Shown here in pieces: positions 1 to 6,651 of a DNA stretch of 50,451 bases. Where the stretch lies: NCBI GenBank assembly GCA_020851635.1, contig JADZCJ010000018.1:1-50451 (forward strand), given 5' to 3'. This stretch comes from Anaerolineae bacterium (GTDB lineage: Bacteria > Chloroflexota > Anaerolineae > UBA4142 > SHND01). A model generated the notes under the pieces. It worked only from the letters and a program-made list of their open reading frames with translations. It made no database searches and had not been told where the DNA came from. Both the position numbers and the translations under genes were made by a program. Each line of letters starts with the position of its first letter. Position 1 is the first letter of the stretch.

Positions 1-410
1 CGAATCTCCACAAAATGCTTGGGACAAAATAAAATTCGCGTAAATTCGTAATGATTCGCGAGGATTCGCGTTTTCCAGTCTCTGGCTCATTCAAGCAAAT
101 TCGGGAAATTGTAAATTTACGGATCCTAACCAACTGGTTGTGCGTGCGCGTTAACAAACGCTCGATACTGGACGTATCAGGCGCGATTTACTCACAAGAG
201 CTTGGTTAACGATGCGCTAGCGCAAATGAGAAACCGTCGCGGACGAATTGTCCTGCGGCGGTTTTTTGTTGCCGAAAAGCTATGGCGCGGTGTAAACGTA
301 TTTAGATAGCTTGCCCGGAATATACGTCAACAATCGAGTGGCGCGGTATCACAAGAGGTGGTGTAGAGGTTTTGTGGGTTTGCGGGCGAGAACATTCCAC
401 CCAACATGAT
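1..410. other. Gene-free left edge with short repeats and a palindrome
   Basis: No convincing coding frame is seen here; the long plus-strand frame that enters at about 372 is the antisense shadow of the glycerate kinase gene. Positions 33-70 carry several copies of ATTCG(CG) at roughly ten-base spacing, and 213-224 is the perfect palindrome TGCGCTAGCGCA. An intrinsic terminator follows at 234-267. The segment could be the 3' end of a transcript that begins left of the window. I cannot assign a gene or a named RNA. Confidence 0.5.
234..267 (+). terminator. Intrinsic terminator
   Basis: CCGTCGC-GGAC pairs with GTCC-(T)-GCGGCGG around a GAATT loop, with one bulged T and one G-T pair, and is followed by six T. 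The orientation fits a plus-strand transcript. No plus-strand gene is visible before it, so it probably ends a transcript entering from the left or a small unrecognised RNA. Confidence 0.7.
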
Positions 411-1745
411 TCATTTGAGCACGATCATCAGATCATTGACATTTGTATTGGTCGGACCCGTCATGACCAGGTCGTCGAGCGCGGCAAAAAAAGGATAAGC
501 GTCGTTGTTTTCCAAAAACGTCGTCGGGTCCATGCCCAATGTGCGCGCCCGCGTGACCGTGGTGTTATCCGCCAGCGCACCCGCCGCGTCCGTGGGTCCG
601 TCCGTCCCATCGGTCCCCGCGCTCAGGACGACGATTTCCGTGCCCCCATCAATTTCGCGCGACGCGGCGAGCGCGAGTTCCTGCGCGCGTCCGCCTTTGC
701 CCGCGCCCCGCAGTTTCACCGTCGGTTCACCGCCGCCGAGCCAACAAACTTTTTTGTCAGCAGCTGTGCGCGCGGTCCTGCCCAATTCGCGACCCAGTTC
801 GCGCGCCTCGCCCTGCATCTGTGTCGAAAGCAGGTGCACCGCATAGCCGCGCGCACGCGCCTCGTCCGCCGCAGACTCGCACGCAATCTGGTTGTCCGCA
901 ATGATCACATTTGTCACGCGTTGAAACAGAGGATCATCGGGCTTGGGCGTGTCGGGAATTTCGCCGCGCGCCCCGCGCTCGTAATGGGCGATGATGGCGG
1001 GGGGGAACGTTTCGCGGAGACGATATTTGTCCACAATCTTGAGACAGTTCGCAAAAGTCGAAGTGTCGGGCGCGGTGGGTCCCGAAGCGATCACATCGAG
1101 CGGCGAGCCGAGCACGTCCGAAAGAATGAGCGAGACGACCTGTGCGGGCTGCGCCAGGCGCGCAATCTGGCCGCCCTTGACGCGCGAAATGTGTTTGCGG
1201 AGCGTATTGAGTTCGTAAATGGTCGCGCCACATCGCAGCAGTTCATTGGTAAAAACGCGCAGGTCCGCCAGCGTGACCCCATCCACAAGCCATTCCATCA
1301 ACGCGGAGCCACCGCCCGAAAAGAGGCACAGCACCAGATCGTTTTCCGTCACGCCATCCAACAGCGCAACCAGAGCGCGCGTTGCCAGCAGGGTGTTTTC
1401 GTCGGGCAGGGGATGTCCCGCCTCGTAGAGTGTGATGGCGCGCGTGGGCGCGAGGTGGTCGTATTTCACCGTCACCGCGCCGATGTTCTTGTCGGACTGC
1501 GCAATGTCCTCGACCGCTTGCGCCATCGGCGCGCCCGCTTTGCCCGCGCCGACGACAATAATGCGCCCGCGCGTGAAATCAAAAATCGGCTGCCCGTTCA
1601 GGAGGAGGCGGTTGTGATAGCGCGCGAGGGCGCGTTCGACAGCTTGACGCGGGTCGGCGGCGCGCAGCGCGGCGTCAAAGATCGCGCGGGCGTCGCGGCG
1701 GAGGGAGGGGAGGGAGCTCAGATCATTCGAGGCGAGTCGAGACAT
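411..1745 (-). CDS. Glycerate 2-kinase, MOFRL family
   Basis: The product matches the type II glycerate kinase (GckA/TtuD, MOFRL) family, which phosphorylates D-glycerate to 2-phosphoglycerate in the cytoplasm, feeding glyoxylate or serine carbon into lower glycolysis. Visible signatures are VVGAGKAGAPMAQAVE near the N-terminus, LCLFSGGGSALM in the middle, and the C-terminal MOFRL part with GGEPTV and LSAGTDGTDGPTDAAGA. The full frame opens at 1784, but the ATG at 1745 gives an N-terminus typical of the family (SLRRDARAIFDAALRAADP) and about 444 residues. This start overlaps the end of miaA by 23 bp, so translation is probably coupled. It is the last gene of the rnhB-yraN-miaA block. Confidence 0.9.
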   Translation of the reverse strand: MSRLASNDLSSLPSLRRDARAIFDAALRAADPRQAVERALARYHNRLLLNGQPIFDFTRGRIIVVGAGKAGAPMAQAVEDIAQSDKNIGAVTVKYDHLAPTRAITLYEAGHPLPDENTLLATRALVALLDGVTENDLVLCLFSGGGSALMEWLVDGVTLADLRVFTNELLRCGATIYELNTLRKHISRVKGGQIARLAQPAQVVSLILSDVLGSPLDVIASGPTAPDTSTFANCLKIVDKYRLRETFPPAIIAHYERGARGEIPDTPKPDDPLFQRVTNVIIADNQIACESAADEARARGYAVHLLSTQMQGEARELGRELGRTARTAADKKVCWLGGGEPTVKLRGAGKGGRAQELALAASREIDGGTEIVVLSAGTDGTDGPTDAAGALADNTTVTRARTLGMDPTTFLENNDAYPFFAALDDLVMTGPTNTNVNDLMIVLK

Positions 1746-2631
1746 ATGCGGAGACATCATCGTACGATTGCAGCGAGAGATCAAACCATTGAATGTCGGC
1801 GTTGGAGGCGCGGAACCAGTTGCCCTGGTGGCGGATGAATTTGCGCGTGTTGCCTTTTAGCAGGGTGACAGCGTCTGCGAGTGTGGTTTCGCCGCGCAGA
1901 TAAGCGCCGATTTCGCGATAGCCCAGTCCGGTCATGCTCGGCAGGTCGAACGAATAGCCGCGCGCCGCCAGACCGCGCACCTCGTCCACCAGTCCTGCCG
2001 CGAGCATTTGATCAATCCGCGCATCCACCCGCGCATAGAGGATGGGGCGCGGCAGCTGCAGTCCGATTTGCGTGATGGCATAGGGCGGCGGGTGGCGCGT
2101 TTGCTGGTCGGACATTTTTGCGCCCGTCGCCTCGATCACTTCGAGCGCGCGGATGATGCGCCGCGTATTGTTGGGCAGAATCGTCGCCGCAATCTCGGGG
2201 TCCAGCGCTTGCAGTCGCATATAAAGTTCCGTAGCTCCAATTTGTTCCAGTTCGGCGCGCCGCGCCATGTCCGGCGGGACGCGCGGAATTCTGTACCCCT
2301 CGACCACAGCGCGCACATACAAGCCCGTGCCGCCGACCAGCAACGGCACCCTGCCGCGCCCCTGAATATCGGCAATCGCCGCATACGCGCGCTGCTGATA
2401 GTCGGCAAGGGTCAGCTCTTGGTCCGGCTCGACCACGTCAATCAGGTGGTGTGGCACGGTTTGCTGTTCGGCGCGCGTCGGTTTTGCGGTGGCAATATCC
2501 ATGCCGCGATAAATCGTGCGCGAGTCGGCGGAAACAATCTCGCCGCTCCATTCGCGCGCCAGCCGCAGAGCGATTTCGGTCTTGCCCACGGCGGTCGGAC
2601 CGACGAGGACGAGCAGCGGATTACGGGACAT
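1723..2631 (-). CDS. miaA: tRNA dimethylallyltransferase
   Basis: MiaA transfers the dimethylallyl group to N6 of adenosine 37 in tRNAs that read UNN codons. The P-loop GPTAVGKT lies at residues 11-18, followed by the family motif SADSRTIYRGMDIATAKPT and VGGTGLYVRAVVEG. The length of 302 residues is normal. The start lies 2 bp after the yraN stop, and the 3' end overlaps the glycerate kinase start, indicating one transcript. No unusual feature is seen. Confidence 0.97.
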   Translation of the reverse strand: MSRNPLLVLVGPTAVGKTEIALRLAREWSGEIVSADSRTIYRGMDIATAKPTRAEQQTVPHHLIDVVEPDQELTLADYQQRAYAAIADIQGRGRVPLLVGGTGLYVRAVVEGYRIPRVPPDMARRAELEQIGATELYMRLQALDPEIAATILPNNTRRIIRALEVIEATGAKMSDQQTRHPPPYAITQIGLQLPRPILYARVDARIDQMLAAGLVDEVRGLAARGYSFDLPSMTGLGYREIGAYLRGETTLADAVTLLKGNTRKFIRHQGNWFRASNADIQWFDLSLQSYDDVSAYVSTRLE

Positions 2632-2633
2632 GC

Positions 2634-3014
2634 TTATATCTGCACCGCATTCCGAATCAATTCCACGCGAATCAATTTCCCTGTTTTATCAAGTTCGACG
2701 GCGACCACATCAATGCGCCATGCCTTGTCGGCATACACTTGATGCTCGGCAATAAACGCGTCCCCCAACTGCAAAAGTTTCAGCTGTTTGCGCGGCGTCA
2801 GCGCTTCTTCGGGTGCGCCGTGTGCCCGTCCGCGCCGCGCTTTGACTTCGACAAACGCGATGCCGTCGGCGTCCTCGGCGACGAGATCAATTTCGCCGTA
2901 ACGTGTGCGCACGTTGCGCGCGAGAACCCGATAACCGTGCTGCTCCAGATGCATCGCGGCGAGCCGTTCTGCCGAATCGCCAAAATTCTTGCGCGCGCGC
3001 GTGGTTGTCGCCAT
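2634..3014 (-). CDS. yraN: YraN family protein (UPF0102)
   Basis: This 126-residue protein has the nuclease-like core of the YraN/UPF0102 family: GYRVLARNVRTRYGEIDLV followed by FVEVKARRG, an arrangement like the active site of PD-(D/E)XK and Holliday-junction-resolvase folds. The biochemical role is not established. It sits between rnhB and miaA, and next to rnhB is its common position in many bacteria. A TATAAT lies only seven bases before the ATG (3022-3027), so it may also be transcribed from its own leaderless promoter. Confidence 0.93.
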   Translation of the reverse strand: MATTTRARKNFGDSAERLAAMHLEQHGYRVLARNVRTRYGEIDLVAEDADGIAFVEVKARRGRAHGAPEEALTPRKQLKLLQLGDAFIAEHQVYADKAWRIDVVAVELDKTGKLIRVELIRNAVQI

Positions 3015-3021
3015 GCGGATT

Positions 3022-3027
3022 ATTATA
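3022..3027 (-). promoter_or_regulatory. Candidate leaderless -10 for yraN
   Basis: On the minus strand TATAAT is followed by AATCCGC and then the yraN ATG, so a transcript would begin at or beside the start codon. No good -35 is seen. The site lies in the 15-bp gap after rnhB. Confidence 0.4.
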
Positions 3028-3029
3028 CG

Positions 3030-3704
3030 CTATCCCAAATTCAATGTCGCCTGTATCACAGGGGCATAACTCGCGCGATGCGCGGGGCACGGACCGTGCG
3101 CGCGCAGGGCGCGCAAATGCGCGGTGGTGCCGTATCCTTTGTTTTTGGCAAATCCATACAGAGGATATTGTGCGTCAAGCTGGCGCATGATGCGGTCGCG
3201 CGATACTTTGGCGAGGATCGAGGCGGCGGCGATGGAAAGGACGAGCGAATCGCCATGAATGATGCCTTGCTGGGGCAGAGGGGTGTCGTGGAGGACGAGG
3301 GCATCGAGGAGCAGGGCGTCGGGGGGGGTGGAAAGGGCTGCGAGCGCGCGATACATGGCGAGATACGAAGCGCGAAGGATATTGATTTCGTCAATCTCGG
3401 TCTCGGATGCCATGCCGATGGCATACGCGGATGCCAGGCCGCAAATCGGCTCGAACAATTTTTCGCGGGACGGCTCGTTCAGCTTTTTGGAATCATCGGC
3501 GCGCGCAATCGTCCGGAACAACCCGTGCCGCGTCCAATCGCCGCTCTCGTCGTCGGCGATGCGCGGCAAGATGATCGCCGCGGCGACGACGGGACCCGCG
3601 AGCGCGCCGCGCCCCGCCTCGTCCAGTCCCGCGACGCATTCAAACCCATCGCGCCAAAAGGCGCGTTCATAATCCAGCGTGGGAATGCTTGTGCGCGCCC
3701 GCAT
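3030..3704 (-). CDS. rnhB: Ribonuclease HII
   Basis: RNase HII removes ribonucleotides and RNA from RNA-DNA hybrids. The catalytic DEAGRG motif is at residues 28-33 (Asp28 and Glu29), with GPVVAAAIIL next, DDSKKL further on, and SILAKVSRD with the other expected acidic and basic residues. At 224 residues the length is normal. The start is odd: the ATG at 3704 lies only four bases after the T-tract of a strong intrinsic terminator and has no ribosome binding site. No later in-frame ATG precedes the catalytic motif, so the gene depends on readthrough, leaderless initiation or an unseen promoter. Confidence 0.95.
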   Translation of the reverse strand: MRARTSIPTLDYERAFWRDGFECVAGLDEAGRGALAGPVVAAAIILPRIADDESGDWTRHGLFRTIARADDSKKLNEPSREKLFEPICGLASAYAIGMASETEIDEINILRASYLAMYRALAALSTPPDALLLDALVLHDTPLPQQGIIHGDSLVLSIAAASILAKVSRDRIMRQLDAQYPLYGFAKNKGYGTTAHLRALRAHGPCPAHRASYAPVIQATLNLG

Positions 3705-3707
3705 AAT

Positions 3708-3734
3708 AAAAAACCGAGGCGCCCGCGCCCCGGT
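3708..3734 (-). terminator. Intrinsic terminator between rplS and rnhB
   Basis: On the minus strand ACCGGGGCG pairs with CGCCTCGGT (nine pairs, one G-T) around a CGGG loop, followed by TTTTTT. It ends rplS transcription and stops four bases before the rnhB ATG. Confidence 0.88.
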
Positions 3735-3745
3735 TCCGTTTCGGC

Positions 3746-4150
3746 CTATTCTTCCGCGGTTTCGGTTGCGGTTTCGGCTTCCGCTGCCGCGACTTTTTTC
3801 CCGTCCATGCGTTTTTCACGCAGGCGCGCGGCTTTGCCGGTGCGGCCTCGCAAATAATACAACTGGGCGCGGCGCACGTGGGCGTGGGCGACGACTTCGA
3901 TTTTTTCCAGACGCGGCGAGTGCAGTAAAAAGGTGCGCTCGACGCCGACGCCGTGGGCGCCGATGCGGCGCACGGTAAAGTTCTGTTTGATGCCGCCGCC
4001 GCGCTTGCGCATGACGACGCCTTGAAAGACCTGGATACGTTCGCGCTCGCCTTCGACGATGCGGACGTGGACGCGCACGCGGTCGCCCGGGCGAATTTCG
4101 GGGACCGATTTTTTCAGATGCTCATTGACGACAGTTTCTACGAGGTTCAT
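3746..4150 (-). CDS. rplS: 50S ribosomal protein L19
   Basis: L19 sits at the 30S-50S interface. The sequence shows the expected opening with [21 protein letters not shown], the core [21 protein letters not shown], and [22 protein letters not shown]. At 134 residues it carries a short extra C-terminal tail rich in Ala, Glu and Thr. A ribosome binding site (AAAGGAAA) lies just before the ATG. It has its own promoter, a terminator hairpin in the leader and a terminator directly after the gene, so its expression looks separable from the rnhB block. Confidence 0.97.
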   Translation of the reverse strand: MNLVETVVNEHLKKSVPEIRPGDRVRVHVRIVEGERERIQVFQGVVMRKRGGGIKQNFTVRRIGAHGVGVERTFLLHSPRLEKIEVVAHAHVRRAQLYYLRGRTGKAARLREKRMDGKKVAAAEAETATETAEE

Positions 4151-4174
4151 GGTAATTTCCTTTCGCGCCGGACA

Positions 4175-4200
4175 GTAGACGCAAAATATTGCGTCTCTAC
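4175..4200. repeat. REP-like palindrome in the rplS leader
   Basis: GTAG-ACGCAA and TTGCGT-CTCTAC form a near-perfect inverted repeat around AATAT. The same GTAGAGACGCAA...TTGCGTC core recurs at 14220-14243. It lies in the untranslated leader of rplS. Confidence 0.7.
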
Positions 4201-4232
4201 GTTGGGGTCCGGCGGCGCGGGTTCAAAAACGC

Positions 4233-4258
4233 AAAAAAATCCCCGCGCACCACGCGGG
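4233..4258 (-). promoter_or_regulatory. Terminator hairpin in the rplS leader (candidate attenuator)
   Basis: On the minus strand CCCGCG pairs with CGCGGG around TGGTG, followed by GA and seven T. It begins about seven bases after the predicted transcription start and 80 bases before rplS, with no gene in between, so it would stop most transcripts early unless opened. Confidence 0.55.
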
Positions 4259-4271
4259 TCAACAGTGCGAG

Positions 4272-4300
4272 AATATAGCATATTCGGCGCGTTTTCGCAA
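4272..4300 (-). promoter_or_regulatory. rplS promoter
   Basis: On the minus strand TTGCGA (4300-4295) and TATATT (4277-4272) are 17 bp apart. The predicted start is near 4265. Confidence 0.65.
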
Positions 4301-4429
4301 ATTCTGCCCCTCTCCGACCTGTTGATGCTTTGATTGTTACGATAAAGAGCATCGTTTTGATTTTGTTTGATTGTTTTTTCAGAATATGCCTATAAATAGG
4401 GCATTCTATGATTGACAATCAAAGAATTT

Positions 4430-4700
4430 CAAATTGAATGGGCGAAAATGGGCAGAGCGCGGAGGGTGTTGAGCGCGAAGGGCGTTTGGACCGCGAAAGC
4501 CGCGAAATGCGGTAAAGGGCACCGCCGCGAAAACCGCGAAAGAAACCCAAGCGCGAAAGGGTGCGAAAGCCGATGATTACATCGGGTGCGAAAGCCGATG
4601 TAATCATCGGGCACGAAAGGTGCGGTGGAAATACACCGCCTCGAAATGCGGTAGAGAGCACCGCCGCGCAAGAAAAGCCAAACCATCAGCCCGGGAAACG
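4430..4700. repeat. Cluster of GCGAAAG-type palindromic repeats
   Basis: Short units such as CCGCGAAAG, GTGCGAAAG and GAAATGCGGT recur many times. Two longer copies, GAAATGCGGTAAAGGGCACC (near 4506) and GAAATGCGGTAGAGAGCACC (near 4642), are close direct repeats. Small minus-strand frames here only translate the repeat and are not genes. Confidence 0.7.
4570..4610. repeat. Perfect 16-bp inverted repeat
   Basis: The arms at 4570-4585 and 4595-4610 are exact reverse complements (CCGATGATTACATCGG), separated by GTGCGAAAG. That spacer also occurs directly before the left arm, so the hairpin is nested in the direct repeat. Confidence 0.85.
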
Positions 4701-5079
4701 TATAAAAATGTTAAGGTGCAGGGTGCAGGGTGCAAGTTAAAGTTGCAGGCTGCAGACGATGGGAACGAATGAATTTGTTGTTACGGGGATAGTGTAGGAC
4801 GGAAGGCGGGGAATGTAAATACGTGTTGCACGTAGTTTTTGCGTATTTTTTACGTATTTTGGTGGAATACGTAGGGGGATTTTCCCCGCGACTTTTCGCG
4901 AATTTGCGCGAAGGGGAGGGGAAGGTGGCTGCCAGCGGATCAGGAAAGCGGATAAGCGGATGGACGATGGACGATGAAGAATGGGCGAACGACGAAGGGC
5001 AAGGAGGGTGGAGGGGGAGGAGCAGAGAATATGGGATGGGGTGTGAGAGAATGTGTGGGACGGGGAAGATGGCAGGGGA
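4700..5079. other. Non-coding, low-complexity, purine-rich stretch
   Basis: Begins with direct repeats (GTGCAGG copies at 4712-4760) and from about 4900 becomes strongly purine-rich on the plus strand with repeats of GCGGAT and ATGGACG. No credible gene is seen. Confidence 0.6.
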
Positions 5080-5109
5080 GTAGGGAACGCTGCGGCGAGC
5101 GTTCCCTAC
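5080..5109. repeat. Perfect 12-bp hairpin, REP-like
   Basis: GTAGGGAACGCT and AGCGTTCCCTAC flank GCGGCG. There is no T-tract, so it is not a typical terminator. Confidence 0.75.
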
Positions 5110-5184
5110 CGCATGCGTGAGTGGATGATGGTGGGCACAGGGGACCGGTGAAACGCTTGATCAGAGTGATAAAATTGACAGAGG

Positions 5185-5193
5185 TGATATAAT
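5185..5193 (+). promoter_or_regulatory. Extended -10 promoter of the candidate RNA
   Basis: TGATATAAT matches the extended -10 consensus TGnTATAAT exactly. The predicted start, near 5200, coincides with the first base of the closing stem of the RNA. A TTGACA at 5175-5180 is only seven bases upstream of the -10, too close to serve as a normal -35. Confidence 0.65.
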
Positions 5194-5199
5194 AGAGGC

Positions 5200-5306
5200 G
5201 CCAGAGAAGAAAATCGGCTTTATGCCGTGTGAGCATTGGGCATTGCCCGAATGATCCTATATCTCTGGCAGTTCTCGTATAGCCGCTAATTTTAGCGGCT
5301 TTTTTT
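5200..5306 (+). ncRNA. Candidate structured RNA beside a DUF3800 gene
   Basis: The stretch folds as a closed multibranch RNA. A closing stem pairs GCCAGAGA (5200-5207) with TCTCTGGC (5262-5269). Inside are hairpin 1, CGGC-TTTAT-GCCG (5215-5227), and hairpin 2, CATTGGGC-ATT-GCCC-(G)-AATG (5234-5253). A 9-bp terminator stem (AGCCGCTAA/TTAGCGGCT, 5281-5300) follows, with a run of seven T from 5300. An extended -10 promoter places the start at the first stem base. The 3' half is antisense to the last codons of the DUF3800 frame: the terminator T-tract is the reverse of its Lys codons. Known: computationally found RNA motifs named after DUF3800 genes have been published; I cannot tell whether this is one of them. 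Inference: a small RNA functionally tied to the DUF3800 protein. Confidence 0.65.
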
Positions 5307-6096
5307 GTGTATAGTACACGCCATATCGTGTTTTGCGAGTGTCATCCAGATCAATGACAAGCCGGAACGATTTCCACAACAACTCTACATAACGTTCCTC
5401 GCGTCGTTCATACAATCGTTGTAACGCCCACAGAAAATAATCGGCAACTTGAAGACAGACTGTCTGCGGTGGGGCGCTTGCCGTAATTTCAATCGCTGAT
5501 TGACTTGTGATTCCTCAGCGCTGTTGGAAATTGGCTTGCGCTTTTTCCAATGCCGCGCGCAGGGCATCTGTGCGCGGAGTTTTGCCGCGCTGTGCGAAAC
5601 AGATTCTGTATGCCCCGGCCTTGTGCAGTTTTCCGTTAAATAAACGGGCCACCAGATTATCGTAGAGTTCATTCGGATTATAGCGGTATGCGGAATCGTA
5701 GCGATTGCGCGTCCGAACAAAATTAAGCAAGTCGGATTTGGTGCGGACAACCGCAAAGAACCGAATCGGGTGTTTCGATAATACCGCAAACACCTCGCGG
5801 CGCACCTCGGGCAAATCATCCTTGGCGTGAAAGGCAAGCGCGGTCTTGCGCGCGGCGGGCTGCATCGAAGGAACGTTTTTGAAATAAGGATCGGCAAGCA
5901 GCTGCGCGCGCAAAGCATCAAGTTCGCTTGCGAGTTGATCCGGATTTTCAATCTCGGCCAAGCCCAGAATGAAAAACCGCGTACAACCCTCTGTGCCAAT
6001 GATTACCCTGCCGGAAGCGCTAAAAAGAGTTCCGTCGCCCGCTTCGTCCACAAAGTAATGACAGGTCTCGGGTTGGCTGGTGCGCGTTTTTTTCAT
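5257..6096 (-). pseudogene. DUF3800 protein gene interrupted by an in-frame TGA
   Basis: The first 193 codons encode the N-terminal two thirds of a DUF3800 protein (predicted RNase-H-like fold), with the acidic motif YFVDEAGD near the start and a long conserved core. At 5515-5517 the frame meets TGA, but reading on in the same frame gives 85 more codons of clear DUF3800 C-terminus: VADYFLWALQRLYERREERY, then FRLVIDLDD and GVYYTQKKPL. The stop at 5257-5259 gives 279 codons. The TGA stands after FQQR and before GI, where Trp fits the family, so one TGG-to-TGA change explains it. It could be a nonsense mutation, an assembly error or a recoded site; other genes here use TGA as a normal stop. A small basic protein gene lies 35 bp upstream, and the candidate RNA overlaps the 3' end. 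Confidence 0.75.
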
Positions 6097-6131
6097 GGCA
6101 CATCAAAATGTTGTGTGGCGATAGGGAATAG

Positions 6132-6449
6132 TCAACTGCGCTTACCAGAGCCGGGGAGTCCGCCGGAAATGGTATGTTCGTTTTTGAGACCATCCCGCGC
6201 AAACTTGGCTTTTCCGCCGGCGTCAAACCATTGAGCAGATTTTTTGGTTCTGCGCTTTTTCATGGATGGTTTGGCAGCCTTTTTCGTTACCTGTTTTTGG
6301 ATCGCTTGTTCATGGTGTCGTTTTGCGCGTTCGCTCTTGTCAAGTTTCTGTATTTCTCGTGCCTGCTGCAAGGCTTGATGTGTGCGTTGGCGCAGTTCGA
6401 ACTTTTGTTGGGGAGTCAGGTTCGCGCGCTTGGTGGGTTTGTTGTTCAT
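6132..6449 (-). CDS. Small Lys/Arg-rich protein upstream of DUF3800
   Basis: A 105-residue, strongly basic protein. The first 75 residues look helical and charged (QQKFELRQRTHQALQQAREI), and the end is different: QWFDAGGKAKFARDGLKNEH and a closing GGLPGSGKRS. I do not recognise a named family. It precedes the DUF3800 gene by 35 bp on the same strand, so the two are probably cotranscribed. It may be a nucleic-acid-binding partner, but this is inference. It starts seven bases after a truncated DUF4926 fragment, which places it at a junction in a decayed island. Confidence 0.5.
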   Translation of the reverse strand: MNNKPTKRANLTPQQKFELRQRTHQALQQAREIQKLDKSERAKRHHEQAIQKQVTKKAAKPSMKKRRTKKSAQWFDAGGKAKFARDGLKNEHTISGGLPGSGKRS

Positions 6450-6455
6450 CGTTGG

Positions 6456-6524
6456 TCAGTTGCGCTCGAGTCCGTGATCGGGCAAATCGGTGGTCAAGAC
6501 GATGCGGTCTAATTCATGAAACAT
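6456..6524 (-). pseudogene. Truncated DUF4926 N-terminus
   Basis: A 22-codon frame reads MFHELDRIVLTTDLPDHGLE and then stops. This matches the opening of DUF4926 proteins, which are normally two to three times longer and often sit near toxin-antitoxin genes. The remainder has been replaced by the small basic protein gene. Confidence 0.5.
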
Positions 6525-6548
6525 GGGCGCGTTCCGTGTGTGGGAGTT

Positions 6549-6650
6549 TCACGGTGATTTTTTGTCTTTGACAATGGCGATTTCTTGCTCGGTCAAGCCA
6601 CAAAGTTGATAGACAGGTTGGTCGATTCCGCGCGCTGCTCGCACAGCAGG
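6549..6650 (-). pseudogene. Remnant of a methylase or specificity-subunit C-terminus
   Basis: After the hsdM-S stop, another minus-strand frame reads a tail typical of restriction-modification proteins: RGIDQPVYQLCGLTEQEIAI and then VKDKKSP and a stop. Such 'ID-x-VY-x-LYGLTEEEI-x-IVE' tails close many Eco57I-type and related enzymes. It has no start codon or body of its own, so it is a fragment left by replacement of an older gene. Confidence 0.5.
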
Positions 6651-6651
6651 G

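Noticed and set aside
372-1838. 488-codon plus-strand frame
   Set aside because: Antisense to the glycerate kinase gene; Arg-rich composition typical of a shadow in high-GC DNA and no family features.
4419-4686. Minus-strand frames of 80 and 85 codons
   Set aside because: They only translate the GCGAAAG repeats (RFRGGALYRISRR-like peptide).
5175-5193. TTGACA with TATAAT as a standard promoter
   Set aside because: The elements are only seven bases apart; the extended -10 alone is the better explanation.
5200-5306. Retron or tRNA-like RNA
   Set aside because: No reverse transcriptase nearby, and no cloverleaf or CCA end.
5515-5517. Selenocysteine or recoded UGA in DUF3800
   Set aside because: Expected residue is Trp, no SECIS-like hairpin directly after it is evident, and TGA is used as a normal stop elsewhere in the window.
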